DNA from: Capitulum mitella
Lineage: Eukaryota > Arthropoda > Thecostraca > Pollicipedomorpha > Pollicipedidae
Assembly: GCA_030062745.1 (NCBI GenBank)
Contig: CP099842.1
Span: 7,509,838 to 7,573,837 of the forward strand
Direction: 5' to 3'
DNA: 64,000 bases
Every line of letters starts with the position of its first letter. Positions within the stretch are counted from its first letter, which is position 1. Below the pieces are notes generated by a model. The model was not told the DNA's origin. It made no database searches and saw nothing but the letters and a program-made list of their open reading frames with translations. This document shows, piece by piece, positions 46,582-58,056 of the stretch. Both the position numbers and the translations under genes were made by a program.

Positions 46582-49500
46582 GAGCTGGTCCGCACGCCGA
46601 ACGTTCTGGCTGCCTGGCGCTTGAACCGGCTCATGTTTCGGTTCGTTGTTTTTGTGGGTTTCCGTGCGCACTGTGATGTTTATATCTTCCTCACTGGTGT
46701 TATTAAGAGCGTGGTGGGGACCGAGGTGCGTGCTGAAGTGTCAAGGCCAACCTGTTGTAGGTAGGTAGCGTTGTCCATGAGTGACAGAGTCTGAGAGTGG
46801 TGCTCTATGGCGCTGAATAGCGCCAGATTTAGGAGCTCTGCGTAAAATGCAGATGACGTGTAAATTTGTTGTTTTTAGTCGTTCTGCGCAGGATAGCGTT
46901 CAGAGTGTCACTGTCTCGGCGGCGCGTTTCTTACGTTGTTCCCGAATCTCATCGACAAGCTCGGCTCCCATCCTAGTGTCTTGCATCAGGGTTGACAGTT
47001 AACTATCCTGCTAGTTTTCCTGTACGCATGACGAACGCCTTCTTAATTAAGCGGAAGCGAGTCTCTAGAGCTGTGAGCTGTTGTCTTTTTGCCACTGGAG
47101 CGCGTTGTTATTGTGATGGGCGATGTCCTGGTTTTGATGTTCGTATCGAGGTGCCCGTTCAGTTCGTCGATCACTTGCCCTCTCCCATCCAGCTCGCCTC
47201 CCCCTCTTTGATGTCTTCAGACCCTTGTCTCGGAGGCTTGCCTGAGATTCGCGAAAAAGATCTAAGCCCTAAACGTGACATGCTTCTTGTAAACTGGAAT
47301 ATTGTTCATTTCGCCTCGAAGTTTTCGTATCGAATACTTCACACCACAGCTTGACATTAACAGGGAATATCTCATTACTGTCTAGATAGTGTGCCCAGGC
47401 CCCATTACGTGTTCGGGACATTTTTGTATCAGGCTGCCTCCCGTGTATAATTCAGGTTATATCGCCATTCGTGTGCGGAAAATAAGTCTCATTTTTCTTC
47501 CCCAGAATGCCATTTTTAATTTGGAATGTCGTTCTGACGATGAAATGCGATTTAACTTTACAACCTTGAAGCTTTGTGGTTGGGTGAGAAGTGGAGAAAG
47601 GGTCTGTTCGAACCGATTCGCAGACAGACATGCATTTTGGATGCTGTGTTTGACGTGGGAAAGAGTGTTAATGGAATTGTTCGCTTGATGCATGTCGTTT
47701 TTAATGGAACACTTGTGTCGTTAACTTTTTAGTTTCAGAGTCGGTTGACTGTATGTTATGCGACATCGACAGCATGCGATATCGAACGAATGGGTTGGAA
47801 TGTTACGCACATTACTCTCGTTTTCGTATATCGCTGTTTTTCGGTTTAAGGTCGCTGCTTTTAGTCATACATCAGCAGGCTGTGGTACACTGTTTTCGTT
47901 CTGGCTACCGTGGTGTGTCATTTGTAGCCGTAGTTACTGTAGTAAATCATTGCCAAACAGTCCGAAACCTTGTTCCAGCACATCATTTTAGATGCACACA
48001 ATTTCGTGGGATCAGTCGATGTCCTGCTGTTTGCATGCGCGCAGCTGCGTTGTCTTGATTTGTGACACTATTAAATGTGTATTATTTTTCTCTGAAGAGT
48101 TCCCAGGACAGCCTGAAAACGAATTCACGCTGGTTCGGCGTAGCCGTTGGTGTTGCGCTATTTTGCTGTTGTCGCAGGCGTGTCGGCCCCGTCTGGGAGC
48201 GCGACTGTGGTGCACGACGACAGATCGCACTAAGTCCGGGAGGGCTTCCCGCATGCTCCGGTGACGGCGCGGCTGAATCTGACCAGAAGGCAGTACCTCC
48301 AGTGTGGAATTACCCAAACTGCAAGCGCGACGTTCACCGGCATTGCGCAGTGGTCAGTCGTGAACTGTCTCCTGAGAGTTTTCGCGTTTTCAGTCATTGC
48401 TGACCATATCCATCTTGATATTCCACATACGTGTTTCGTCTTCAGATGGTCCTGCCTTGCTTTGATCGCATCAAATATAGCTGTGGTCTGTTGACCGGTA
48501 TGTGTCCGTGCTGTAAAAAGGCCTTTTAACCTAGCTATAAAACCTAGTTGTGTAAGGTGGAAAGATACGCCTATCAGATGGAACGCGTTATCGGTTGACT
48601 CTGTGTTTCTTGCTCTGGAAACGGTGGTGAAACCTAGGATCTCACGTTTGGGAGAAAGGGGAGCTACGACCTGGACTTTTTACATTCAGCATTAGCCCTA
48701 CGGGGAAAACGTCTTTGGTCCCTCCCACCTTTTTTGGATGCTCCTGCGTTTCTGAATACCATTGCGGCCGATTGGTTTTAACAGTACCCTGAGCAACATT
48801 TCCACGCGGAATGCTGCGGCGTGTCGTTTTGTTGCACAGGTCTCTGCGTGAACTCCCCTGGGTCACGGTCAGCGTGAGCAAACCTCACCGCTAACTAGGC
48901 GTTAGTAGAAACGATAAGCTCAGGAGGTACGCTGAGATATGGCGAGGGGAAAAGGAAGGCCGGGCACCACCGTGACAGAGGAGGGATGCGAAAACCCAAT
49001 TTTTGCAATATCAACTTCGAAGGCTGCGTGGTAAGGAATGTCGGGAGGCCCTAACCTTCAACTGTACACCATGATCAAACCCGTGTAAAGGGTCCGTACT
49101 CGGCAGGCGGTTTCCAGGCTCTCATGTACACATCTAGCCGTACATGTAGCCGACAATGTCCGCCTCTTTTGCTCTGGTCTCGATCTACCTGTGCTGGCGC
49201 CAAAGCTTCTTTTCTCCAGTCGCTTCAGAATGTGTACTTCGCCGTTGTATAGTATTTGTATTTACGGTGAATGGAACAGCCGCGTCTGTGGCCGGTCAGA
49301 GTCAAGGGCCGTTGGGAAGTTTTGCCATGAGCATGGCATAACACACGCAGCTGAGAAATCACAACATATTTGATAACTGGGCAGAAGCGGTCGTGACGGC
49401 CAGGCACCAAAGTCATGCGCCCTCTCCCCGTCTGTCGATAAGTGATTACCCTCTCCCAGCGTTCAGGGCGAAATGGTCAGAGGAACAGCCGATAACATTC

Positions 49501-50214
49501 TCCCGACGATGCATGGTATTCGAACACACAGGCAGGTTCAGTCGACCATCCTCAGAGGGGCCAAATCGCATGGGCGGTGCCAAATGGTGAAACGTTCAAC
49601 AGGCACGTGTCGAAAATGCATAAAATGGCTCCAGATGTCTTTACCTGATGGTCGTTACTTGACGCGTTTTCTGGCGTGGAAGTGCTCGCTTATCCTTGAA
49701 AACACTATTAAACCTTGAGCATCGTGGGGGACGACGATCACCCCCCCCCCCTTTCCCTCCTGACTCTCCCTTGTAAGCACCTACGCACACATCCTCCCCT
49801 GTCATACACGAGGTGTTGTGTGTAAAAAAGGAACTCACGCGTGAAATTTGACACGTTTGGCACCTTTATCCCTTTACTAGTGTGGAGTAGGATGGGATTT
49901 GGAGGTTTGAACAGATTCTGCGTATAGAACCTGAAGTTCGATCAACGTTTTGTACCTATGCGCCGGCGAATGTCATGGTGCTCTGCTTTCGGTGTACCAA
50001 ATCGTTAGGAGTCGTCAGCGGACATCGACCGTGGCGCCGACTATCGGTCACTTATGGAACTACCAATGATCGCAGATATTCTATAAGGACATTTGTTGTT
50101 TCGAGAGTTTGGGGACGTAACAAAAGACATGTTGATTTGAATAAATTATATTAGACACTAAGCTATGCAAAACAATAGTGGAAAACTTTATACTGCTCTC
50201 ACTAAACCGTCTGT
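46582..50214. other. spacer with no gene seen
   Basis: I see no domains and no in-phase exon pairs on either strand. A C run lies at about 49740-49751. No AATAAA is seen within the first few hundred bases after the TMEM272-like stop, so that polyadenylation site is undefined. Confidence 0.4.
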
Positions 50215-51200
50215 CAGGTTGCAAAGTTGGCAACGTTGAAAAAAAAGTTGGACATGCTCTCTTGTAATCGACGCATTACGAATGGGGAACACATTTGCCG
50301 CAAGTTGTTCAAGGTTAATACACAGCTTCACTCTTTTGCGAATATATTCCGAACAAAGAAAACAAAATTTTAAAGGTTTTGGAACCGGCGTTTCGCAAGT
50401 CAAGTCAAGGTTTCTGTGCAGCGAGGTGTGCGTTTTGGGGCATTCATGGCACGCTGTGTCCGAATGACCATTGTAGCGCAAGTTGTTCAACTCTAATATT
50501 GAACATCGGAATATTGTGATTGCATCGGACGCAAAAGACAAGGAATTTGGAAATTTCTGGAACCGGCGTTTTGGGTCCGAAAGTAAAGTTATATGTTGTC
50601 CGAATGACATTTCCGAGGTTTCATGGTGCGGTATGTCCAAATGACAGGTGCGGCGCGAGTTGTTCAGCTTTAATATGAAACCTCATAGTGTTGTAATTTC
50701 GTCCGACCCAAAACGCAAGAAATTTGGCAATTTTTGGAACCGGCGTTTTGAGCCCGAAAGTAACGCTACATTTTGCACGGATGACATTTACGAGACTTCA
50801 TGGCACGGTATGTCCAAATGACAGGTGCGGCGTGAGTTGTTCAACTCTAATATGAAACCCCATAGTGTTGTGAATGCGTACGACCCAAAACACAAGGAAT
50901 TTGGCAATTTTTGGAACCGGCTTTTTGAGCCCGAAAGTAACGCTACATTTTGCACGAGTGACATTTCCGAGCTTTCATAGCGCAGTATGGAATGACAGGT
51001 GCGGCGCAGTGTTCAACTTAAACAATAAACTTCATTGTGCTGTGATTGGATCGGACCCAAAAGCCTAGGAATGTTACGTTTTTTTAAGTGCATTTTGCGT
51101 TCCATAGTTAAGCTTTTTTGGCACGAATGGCATTCTTCAGCAATCATGACGCGCTGTTTTAAATGACACGTGGTGTGCTGGTTGAGCAACTCTAAGCGCA
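50215..51200. repeat. 177 bp tandem satellite, about 5.5 copies
   Basis: The marker GTTGTTCAACTCTAATATGA recurs at 50304, 50482, 50659 and 50836, with a worn copy at about 51010, spaced 174-178 bases. Each unit also has a TTTGGAACCGGCGTTTTG block and a GACATTTCCGAG-TTCATGGC block. The unit is close to one nucleosome length. The array ends about 40 bases before element C. Confidence 0.85.
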
Positions 51201-51238
51201 CGGTCTCATAGCTACATACGCACCGAAATTAACCCGCG

Positions 51239-52463
51239 CACGACCGTCGGTCCGTCCCGAACATCGGCGACTGGGGGGGGGGCAGTTGACTGCCCCCCCC
51301 CCACTAACTCACGAACGGTTGGTCGCACGATAAAAATAAGCATACCGTTGGAAAGCCTGGGACGAGTAGAGCTCGAAACTGGTCTCATTTTTAGTTTTAG
51401 ATATGTAAGTCAATTTACGCCCTATATATGTTTTCTCATAGCCGACTGCATCAGACCGAGAAATGGCCTGAATCTCAAGGGCTGTGACTAATAACGCATA
51501 GGTAAAGGCACCAGCGCACAAGTAAATGTCCACGGATGCCGATACACGTCTAACTTCCTCAGATTTGTTCAATATATACGCCGAAACGTTTAGTTAAAGA
51601 CACCGTAATTCTCCCGTCAGCCGTCACTGTGCGCCACTGCTGTATGCGGTACCAAATTGACGGAACTAATTTTAGCGTTCCTTTATTTTCGCCAAAAAAG
51701 ACGATCTATGTCAATTTTACTGATCTTTGTGGTTCTTGTGATGGTTTCTCATGCTTAAATTTTGGAAAAATTGATTAGTTGACAATGTACAAAGTTGACG
51801 GAGTTTTATTCGCGAGAACCTATTTATTTCCAAAATATGCTACTTTTTTTGAAACTTTTTGAGGTTCATGGTATTAATTACGTCTGTGCAAGCTATTTTT
51901 GCCATTTTCTACCCATTCTGAGTAATTCATCGTTGATTTTAACGGTGGTCCATTTTGGCTTACTACAGTTATTCGTGACCTGACCTCAGGTCAATGGCTG
52001 GAAGTCACTGATACTTTGCCCAGTGACGGTAACTACATGTCTGCTTGACTTCACACTAAAAATGTTATGAAATATTTTCCGAAATTTTCGTCAATTTCCG
52101 AAAAAAACGGCGATGTCTTAAAAATGGGTTGAACTTAGGTCAATGACCCGGAAAATTCCGAAAAATCTGAGATAGCAGATTTGTTGCATCTATCACGATC
52201 ACTAACCCCTGAAAGTATTATTGAGATATCTTGTTTTCCGAAAAAGTTAGAGGGTGCTAAACTTTTTTTGATATAGGTCTGTTTGACCTGACCTAGGTCA
52301 GGCACCTGACCTGACCTGACGTGAAAATTTTGACACGAGACGTAAAATTGATGGAGCAAAAGGTACACAGAGTTTCGTGACTCTGCGTTTGTTGGTTCTC
52401 TCGCAATCCCAGAAAAACCTCAGGGGGGGCAGTTAACTGCCCCCCCAGTCGGGGACGGGTTAA
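51239..52463. mobile_element. TTAA-bounded inverted-repeat element (element C)
   Basis: Both ends have intact TTAA: TTAACCCG at 51239 and CGGGTTAA ending at 52463. Next inside is GACTGGGGGGGGGCAGTTGACTGCCCC on the left and its inverse on the right. That subterminal block is itself palindromic, so each end could fold alone. The left end has about 25 extra bases. No transposase. The interior has dense AGGTCA/TGACCT half-sites, notably 51980-51995 and 52285-52325. Confidence 0.78.
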
Positions 52464-52886
52464 GAGGATTCGGGACTTTTCACTTCCCGCAGCCGCAGTA
52501 ACTGTTCTGGTCAGATGCCAAAGTACGGTCGCGCCCCTTATAAGCAAACGCAAGACGCTGAATATTTGGAAGTTCGCAAACCAGTTGTTTACCTTGTCCA
52601 GGATCGCATTTTACCAAACATCATGAGAAAAAAATAAACTCTGTGCAGGCTTGGAATAGACACTAACCCGATACATATTCTTGCTATTGGCCTCCGGCAA
52701 GCAAATACAATGTGCAAATTCTGGAAGGAAACTTCCGAAGCATGTACGTCCCCGCGCTCTCGTTGCAGCGCTCGTAAATTATAGGCGTGCACGCCGTTCA
52801 TCAACCGCCTAATCACAGTGCACACTCGTATGTCTCCATTAGTTATCTCAGTTCCCAGAGCGTAGATATAACGCCGATTCCGTTCT

Positions 52887-52892
52887 TTATTT
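52887..52892 (-). terminator. candidate polyadenylation signal of the minus-strand unit
   Basis: TTTATT on plus is AATAAA on minus, about 100 bases past the stop at 52990 of the candidate terminal exon. Confidence 0.35.
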
Positions 52893-52989
52893 ACAGGGGA
52901 ACCTTCCCACACATTACGGCATCACAGAAACAGTTACACCATCCGCACGCAGAACTTCGACGCATACGAGGCACGTACTACACAAACAA

Positions 52990-54837
52990 TTACACAACAG
53001 TCGCAGAACTTCGAGCAGCATTCGCATCTACTTCAATTGAGACAGGATAAGGCGACGACCGACGTGTTGCTGCATAATCTGCCTCATGCATGAAACTGAC
53101 TGCAGAATGTCTGCAGTGGTGCCTCCTACTTGGTCCATAAAATGTACTGGTGGGCATGCCATTCATCTGGAAAAGGAACAGACTGTTTGAAATGCTTCCC
53201 AGACATCTTTATCTTCACATTTTTAGTGCTGAAATAAAGCTACAAAGGAATGAACATCAGTCAATAATTAACAAGTCATGCACCAAAAGCAATTTCTCTG
53301 AAAATGCATCATGACGATCGTACTTAAGGTTTTAATGCATGATCAATGAAGGCAAAATGGTGACATAATGAATCAACACCAACTGGTTTATATTCAAAGC
53401 ATAACAATGAGAGTATTTGCTATGAACATCAACATATTACTGACTTTAAAACTGCTGACCTCAATGCATCTTTTGACTTCAATACTGCTGATCCCACTGC
53501 ATATTCTAGAAGACTTACTCTCTAGATTCTTACTAGGCTCTCAACAACAATTCAATTGAACTGTCAACAATTTCTGTCTTCCAAACTAATCAGCATGGCA
53601 TGCAAAATTTCATGTAATCCAGCACACCAAAATGGATTTACTACCATGCAGCCTTTAACAATTTTGGAATATTCAAAATGGCAGACTAAATACACATAAA
53701 CATGAGTTAGATTTGTAAAAGTAATCTGACTTTGTCATGAGCAAGACATTTTGGAAAGCATTCAGATACCCCCCAACTATATTTGGTATGAATATCTCAT
53801 CAGTTATAAATAAAAAAATAGATACTAAACAGAAACATCTGCCACAATCATACAAAAACAGATCCACCTCAACTGTGGAAATCATTTCATCTAAGCATCA
53901 TTTTGACAGCTGTATGTGCCCAGATCCTCATGCTGCATCTACACACTGCAGAATTCAATCATAATGCATCTTCCCCCATGGTTTTGACATCCCTTGGCAT
54001 AATTAAATCCACACACCTAACAAAAAAAAAACAAAATTTGGACCACTGTGGTGGTTGGCAAACTTTATTTTGCGATGGTCAATGAAATTTCCAAAACATT
54101 CAATTTTTTGCTATATTGACATCCTGCTCAAAGTGAATTTGGCCACACTGGTGAAAACTGTACACATCAAGCCAAATCTGAGCTCACGACGATAATTTCA
54201 CACCTGATAATGCACCTGATACCTCAGGTCCACTGAAAAGATTTTGTCTAAGTATGCCCTATGTCACACTCATTAAAAAGCAATTACTGTCTACTTATAC
54301 AACACACCAATACACATACATGACAATCAGTGCAACCAGTGCTACTACATGACTCATACAAAAGCCAGAAGTTGCAGTAACACAATCACCTCATAAATTT
54401 ATGGTAAAACATTGAATATATGCAGTAACACAAAATTCAGGAGTGAATATATATTGTATATTACCATCAATCATTTTCCAAATGAGCAGGTGACTGTTGT
54501 CCCAATTATTCCCAACCATGTTTACCAGCCAGTAGTCATTACCACAAACATATTAAGCAATGGTACTTCCACAGCCTACACGTCCCTGCCATTCACGGAC
54601 ATATTAACTACATTTCACTACGTGACATACCTGACGCAGCCCTGAAGGCTCACCTATTGAGTCAGCTGCGTATTGATGCATATCTACAAACTGAAAACAC
54701 AAAATGTACCCACCTTGGTACTGATCCATGAGAAACGACACAAAACAAGCTTTAAAATGCCAGACTCCCGTTCTTGATTCCTCAACGTTGATTACGACAG
54801 ACCAAATAGCTGCTTCACGGTAGCCAATTTTTCGCAT
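52990..54837 (-). CDS. tentative two-exon minus-strand gene, product unknown
   Basis: Candidate first exon 54654-54837 starts MRKIGYREAAIWSVV and ends in phase 1 at a GTGAGC donor; a GTGGGT donor at 54713 is also in phase 1. A candidate last exon follows a strong acceptor (CTGTTCCTTTTCCAG) at 53167 and begins at 53166. In phase 1 it adds DEWHAHQYILWTK and stops, giving a product of about 75 residues. In phase 0 the same exon stays open for 58 codons to a stop at 52990, starting MNGMPTSTFYGPSRR. I recognise neither product. Support comes from the splice sites, an AATAAA about 100 bases past 52990, and a CpG-depleted intron (53100-54600) like that of the housekeeping genes here. It could also be a non-coding RNA gene. 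Confidence 0.3.
53100..54600. other. CpG-depleted block
   Basis: CpG is rare from about 53100 to 54600 and common just outside. It falls within the intron of the tentative minus-strand unit. By analogy with CHERP, RNF170 and CFAP97, it argues for a transcription start near 54840-55000 reading leftwards. Confidence 0.55.
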
Positions 54838-54912
54838 CCTTTCGTCTCAAAAGCGCCACATTGAGTCGCAAAAAACGCTGTCCGTGATATCAAGGACCTG
54901 TGAAAAAAATGG

Positions 54913-55122
54913 ATGTCCGCTCTAACAAAGCCCGCGTCGTCTATCGTGCTGTCCATACTGTACCTCGTGGTGCTATTGCATCTGCCTTCGTGTCGAGGCA
55001 AAGTGAAGGTGGTCGCTGATTGCCAAAATAGACTAGCCGTGAAAGATTGTGTTTATTTTGGAAACATAGAGCCATGCCGTCAGCGTTTTGTGCCGAAATC
55101 AGGCGGGTGGAAATTCAGCTGA
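54913..55122 (+). CDS. possible small secreted peptide
   Basis: A 69-residue frame opening MSALTKPASSIVLSILYLVV and continuing LLHLPSCRG, which looks like a signal peptide, then a basic 40-residue part with three cysteines (ADC, KDC, EPC). No family is recognised. It lies in what may be the promoter of the minus-strand unit, so it may be chance. Confidence 0.2.
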   Translation: MSALTKPASSIVLSILYLVVLLHLPSCRGKVKVVADCQNRLAVKDCVYFGNIEPCRQRFVPKSGGWKFS

Positions 55123-55471
55123 TACAGGACTGACATCAGTGAAAACAATGGTGAAGTTACTGCCGGTCTGTGGAACAGTGTCAGTCAGAAGCCTGACTGT
55201 GTAAACAAAGGTTTTGGAGGTGGCACATAAGTCGTTCATGTGTGTTGGAGTGCATTACGTGAAAGGCTGTTGGGATGCCCGTCCATTCCGCACCCCATGC
55301 TTTACGCTGACGGGTGTGTGCGAGGTCCTCTCTCAAACGAGTGGTCGAGTCTGGCGATTCCCACCGATCCGCCTTCGACCGGTTCCTGGCCTTTTTCGTC
55401 CCCTCACGTTCCCTCCACGCCCGTCTGCCCGGCAAGGCTCCCAGCTCGTCACGTCGGGCCTGTTCTGCCAC

Positions 55472-56362
55472 CTAGCTGCCGCTGACCGGCGCTGGGTCCG
55501 GCCGCAGCCAGCCCAGCCCCACCATGGCGTACTCGTAGCCGAAGAAGGTGGCCGCGTTGACGACGAAGCCGCGCAGCGCCATGGCGGAGAAGCCGCGGAA
55601 GAGCGCGGCCGGGCCGTCCCGCAGCACGGTGGCGCGCGCGCACTCGACCACGCCGCCGAACTGCGGCCGCTCCGGCCGGTCCGCCTGGATCCGGCTCTTG
55701 AGCACGTCCAGCGGCAGGATCAGCGTCCAGGAGAGCACGCCGGCCAGGCCGCCGGCCACCAGCACCGTGGGCCCGGCCGGCAGCGCGCGCTCGCGGCCCC
55801 AGCGCGTCATCGCCTCGTAGAGGACGAAGTAGGCGCCGCTGGCGGGCACGTCGCGCAACAGCTGGACGCGGAAGCCGCGGTACCAGCCGGCCGGGCCGCG
55901 CCGCCGGTACAGCTCGGCCAGGCAGCCGAGCGGACCGCGCGCCGACGTCTGGTAGTGCGCCGCCCAGCCGGCGGCGGCGCCCGTCCGCGTCTGCAGCTGG
56001 ATCTTGACCACCTCGACCGGCACGGCCACGGCCAGCTGCGCCACGCCGCCGACGCAGCCGGCCGCGCAGACGTGCGTCAGCGGCGCCGGCCGGTCCGCGT
56101 CGCCCAGACGCCGCAGGCAGCTGTAGTACACGCCGAAGAAGACCGAGTTGACGGCGCCGGCCGACACCAGCGGGAACGCCAGGCCCTTGAAGAGGCCGCG
56201 CACCCCCTCGTGGCGCAGCGTGTGGCGCAGGCACTGCAGCGGCGAGACGAGCAGCGCCTGCTGGCGCACCTTCACCGTGTCCAGAGGGTGGCCGCACAGG
56301 ATGCCCAGCGAGCCGCCCGCCCAGCCGGCGACGAAGTCCCGCCAGGCCTCGGCCGACCACAT
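55472..56362 (-). CDS. mitochondrial carrier of the SLC25A45/47/48 group, intronless
   Basis: A 296-residue, three-repeat mitochondrial carrier. The ATG at 56362 gives MWSAEAWRDFVAGWAGGSLG; the frame is open farther upstream but only with non-ATG starts. Each repeat has the signature on its first helix: PLDTVKVR (P26), PVEVVKIQ and PLDVLKSR, so repeat 2 has Glu in place of Asp. Group features are FVAGW-GG-LG-LCGHPLDTVKVR, GLFKGLAFPL-S-G-VNSVFFGVY, LVAGGLAGV-SW and VNAATFFGYEY. Length matches the human paralogues (about 290-310). Human SLC25A45 is reported to carry methylated basic amino acids; the substrate here is unproven. Family members usually have introns, so a single exon may mean retroposition or intron loss. 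Extremely GC-rich. Confidence 0.92.
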   Translation of the reverse strand: MWSAEAWRDFVAGWAGGSLGILCGHPLDTVKVRQQALLVSPLQCLRHTLRHEGVRGLFKGLAFPLVSAGAVNSVFFGVYYSCLRRLGDADRPAPLTHVCAAGCVGGVAQLAVAVPVEVVKIQLQTRTGAAAGWAAHYQTSARGPLGCLAELYRRRGPAGWYRGFRVQLLRDVPASGAYFVLYEAMTRWGRERALPAGPTVLVAGGLAGVLSWTLILPLDVLKSRIQADRPERPQFGGVVECARATVLRDGPAALFRGFSAMALRGFVVNAATFFGYEYAMVGLGWLRPDPAPVSGS

Positions 56363-56431
56363 GGCGCGCCGGCGGCCGTGAGCCGAGGGCGCGCAGGCCA
56401 CGGACGTCCGGCGAGCGAGACTGTGGGCCAC

Positions 56432-58056
56432 TCACCCTAGCTCGACCCCGGAACGGAGAACCGGGGCCTGCTTGTTCGCAGGGACGGACGCCGCGTTTGG
56501 TCGTTATCCGACGCCGACACGGCCTCGGACCTCCTCCACCCCAGTCGACTCGGCGCACCGCGCACGCCGCGTGTTCGCCTCTCCTCAGAATTCAGCGGGA
56601 ACTCCCGTAACCTGCCGCACCCCGCCTCTGCGCGTGCCGCTCAGCCGGCCTGGTCCCAGACTGTGGTCAGGATCGCCGGACAGCACGTGGACGGCCTGAG
56701 TAACACCCGGCGGCCGTGTGTTTACGATAGCCGGCGGTCGGCGGGGTCTGGACTGTCCCGGCCACGGCCATGCCGCGTGGACCTCCACCGAACGGAGCCG
56801 CGATCAAATAATCAGCGGCAGTGGCGGACAGATTTCAGCGCGTTTGAAATACCGCGAAATGAATTGGACGTTTGCTGGTGCAGAATCCCTCTGTCGCTGA
56901 CCGAACATTGATTTTCAGAATGAAGTAACGAATGGGACGGAGTGGTCAAGAGACGTCGTTGTCAAATTTAGTTGGTTTTGTTTGGCAGGCAGACAACGGG
57001 TATGGCAAACATGGACATTTTACTTAAATACACAGAAATGAAATGCGTCTCAGATCCATCATACTACGAGTCCGGAATGTATCATAGGTGGTTCAAATCA
57101 AAGGACATTTGGCTTGCGTGTCAGTCGCAACGTCAGACGGCGTCAGGATCTTTTCTGTGGCGCACAGTTCCACGTTGTCGGCCAGTGTTCGGACCCGGGT
57201 TACAAACCATAGCGTTTGTCCGCGAAACGAGAGTGGCCTGCTCGGTGACCGTATGTAATCTTGTCACCCGCGCCTACTATTATCATTGTTAAACAGACCC
57301 GTAAAGTAGGCAGCGTACGTGCAATCGAACACCACCTCTAGTTTCTTACAACATATGACCACCGATTCAAAAGAATGATCCCCAGCTGTTCTCAAATTTC
57401 CGCTGAAACGGCCGAAAATCTCATACCTGGAAAACGTCGTTATGACTAATGATCTACAAGGACCTTAATGGCGTGTTATTCTTTACTGCTTTTTGACCGC
57501 TCCTAGGCCGAGCGTCTTAACGAGCTTCAGTGGTTGATACAATCGTTGCGGAATTCATTCGGGATTTCATAGCTCCAACGGTTGGCTCGATACGAGAATT
57601 TCAGCCATGGCCGGATGTCGCCGCTGACGCACTTCCTAGCGTCTACCGTCAATTTGTTCGATGCAGGTTGTCTACTAGCTTATCGACTGGTCCAAACGTT
57701 GGCCAAAGGAGTAGTAAAATTTTGATCAAGACATGTGTCTAATGAAGGCAGTTTTGGAAAATAGTCTTTCGCTGGGCCGATACAAACCGCGCAACACTGT
57801 TCCCTCACTGTCCGAAATCTAGCCGAGCGGAATTCCTGAGCCGAAGACGAGAGCAGGCCTGCTATCCATTGAAGTGGTGTCGACAATGACTGCCATGTGC
57901 GTGCACAAATACAATGACAACGCAATGCACTAGCCCGAAGTCATCTTCGGCGATATATTCCCTGTTTCACGAAAAATACCACCGGTCATTACCAAAACAC
58001 ACGGCGAGCGCACCAGCTCACAACGCCTGTCGTTTCACAGACAGCTCTCCCGGGCA
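56432..58056. other. SLC25 upstream region and spacer to PUM3, no gene seen
   Basis: GC-rich to about 56800, then mixed. Just upstream of the carrier ATG, the minus strand reads GGTGAGTGGCCCACAG, so a spliced leader exon is possible. I see no polyadenylation hexamer for PUM3 in the first few hundred bases past its stop. Confidence 0.35.

Noticed and set aside
54654-54837. Faint likeness of the minus-strand exon to UBA-like (UBALD) proteins
   Set aside because: Only a few aromatic residues match and the frame would have to change; too weak to name.
56363-56431. Extended N-terminus of the carrier (23 more residues)
   Set aside because: The upstream start is GTG. The ATG at 56362 gives the normal family length.
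55214-56440. Plus-strand 408-codon open frame
   Set aside because: Antisense shadow of the SLC25 carrier, whose signature motifs are on the minus strand.
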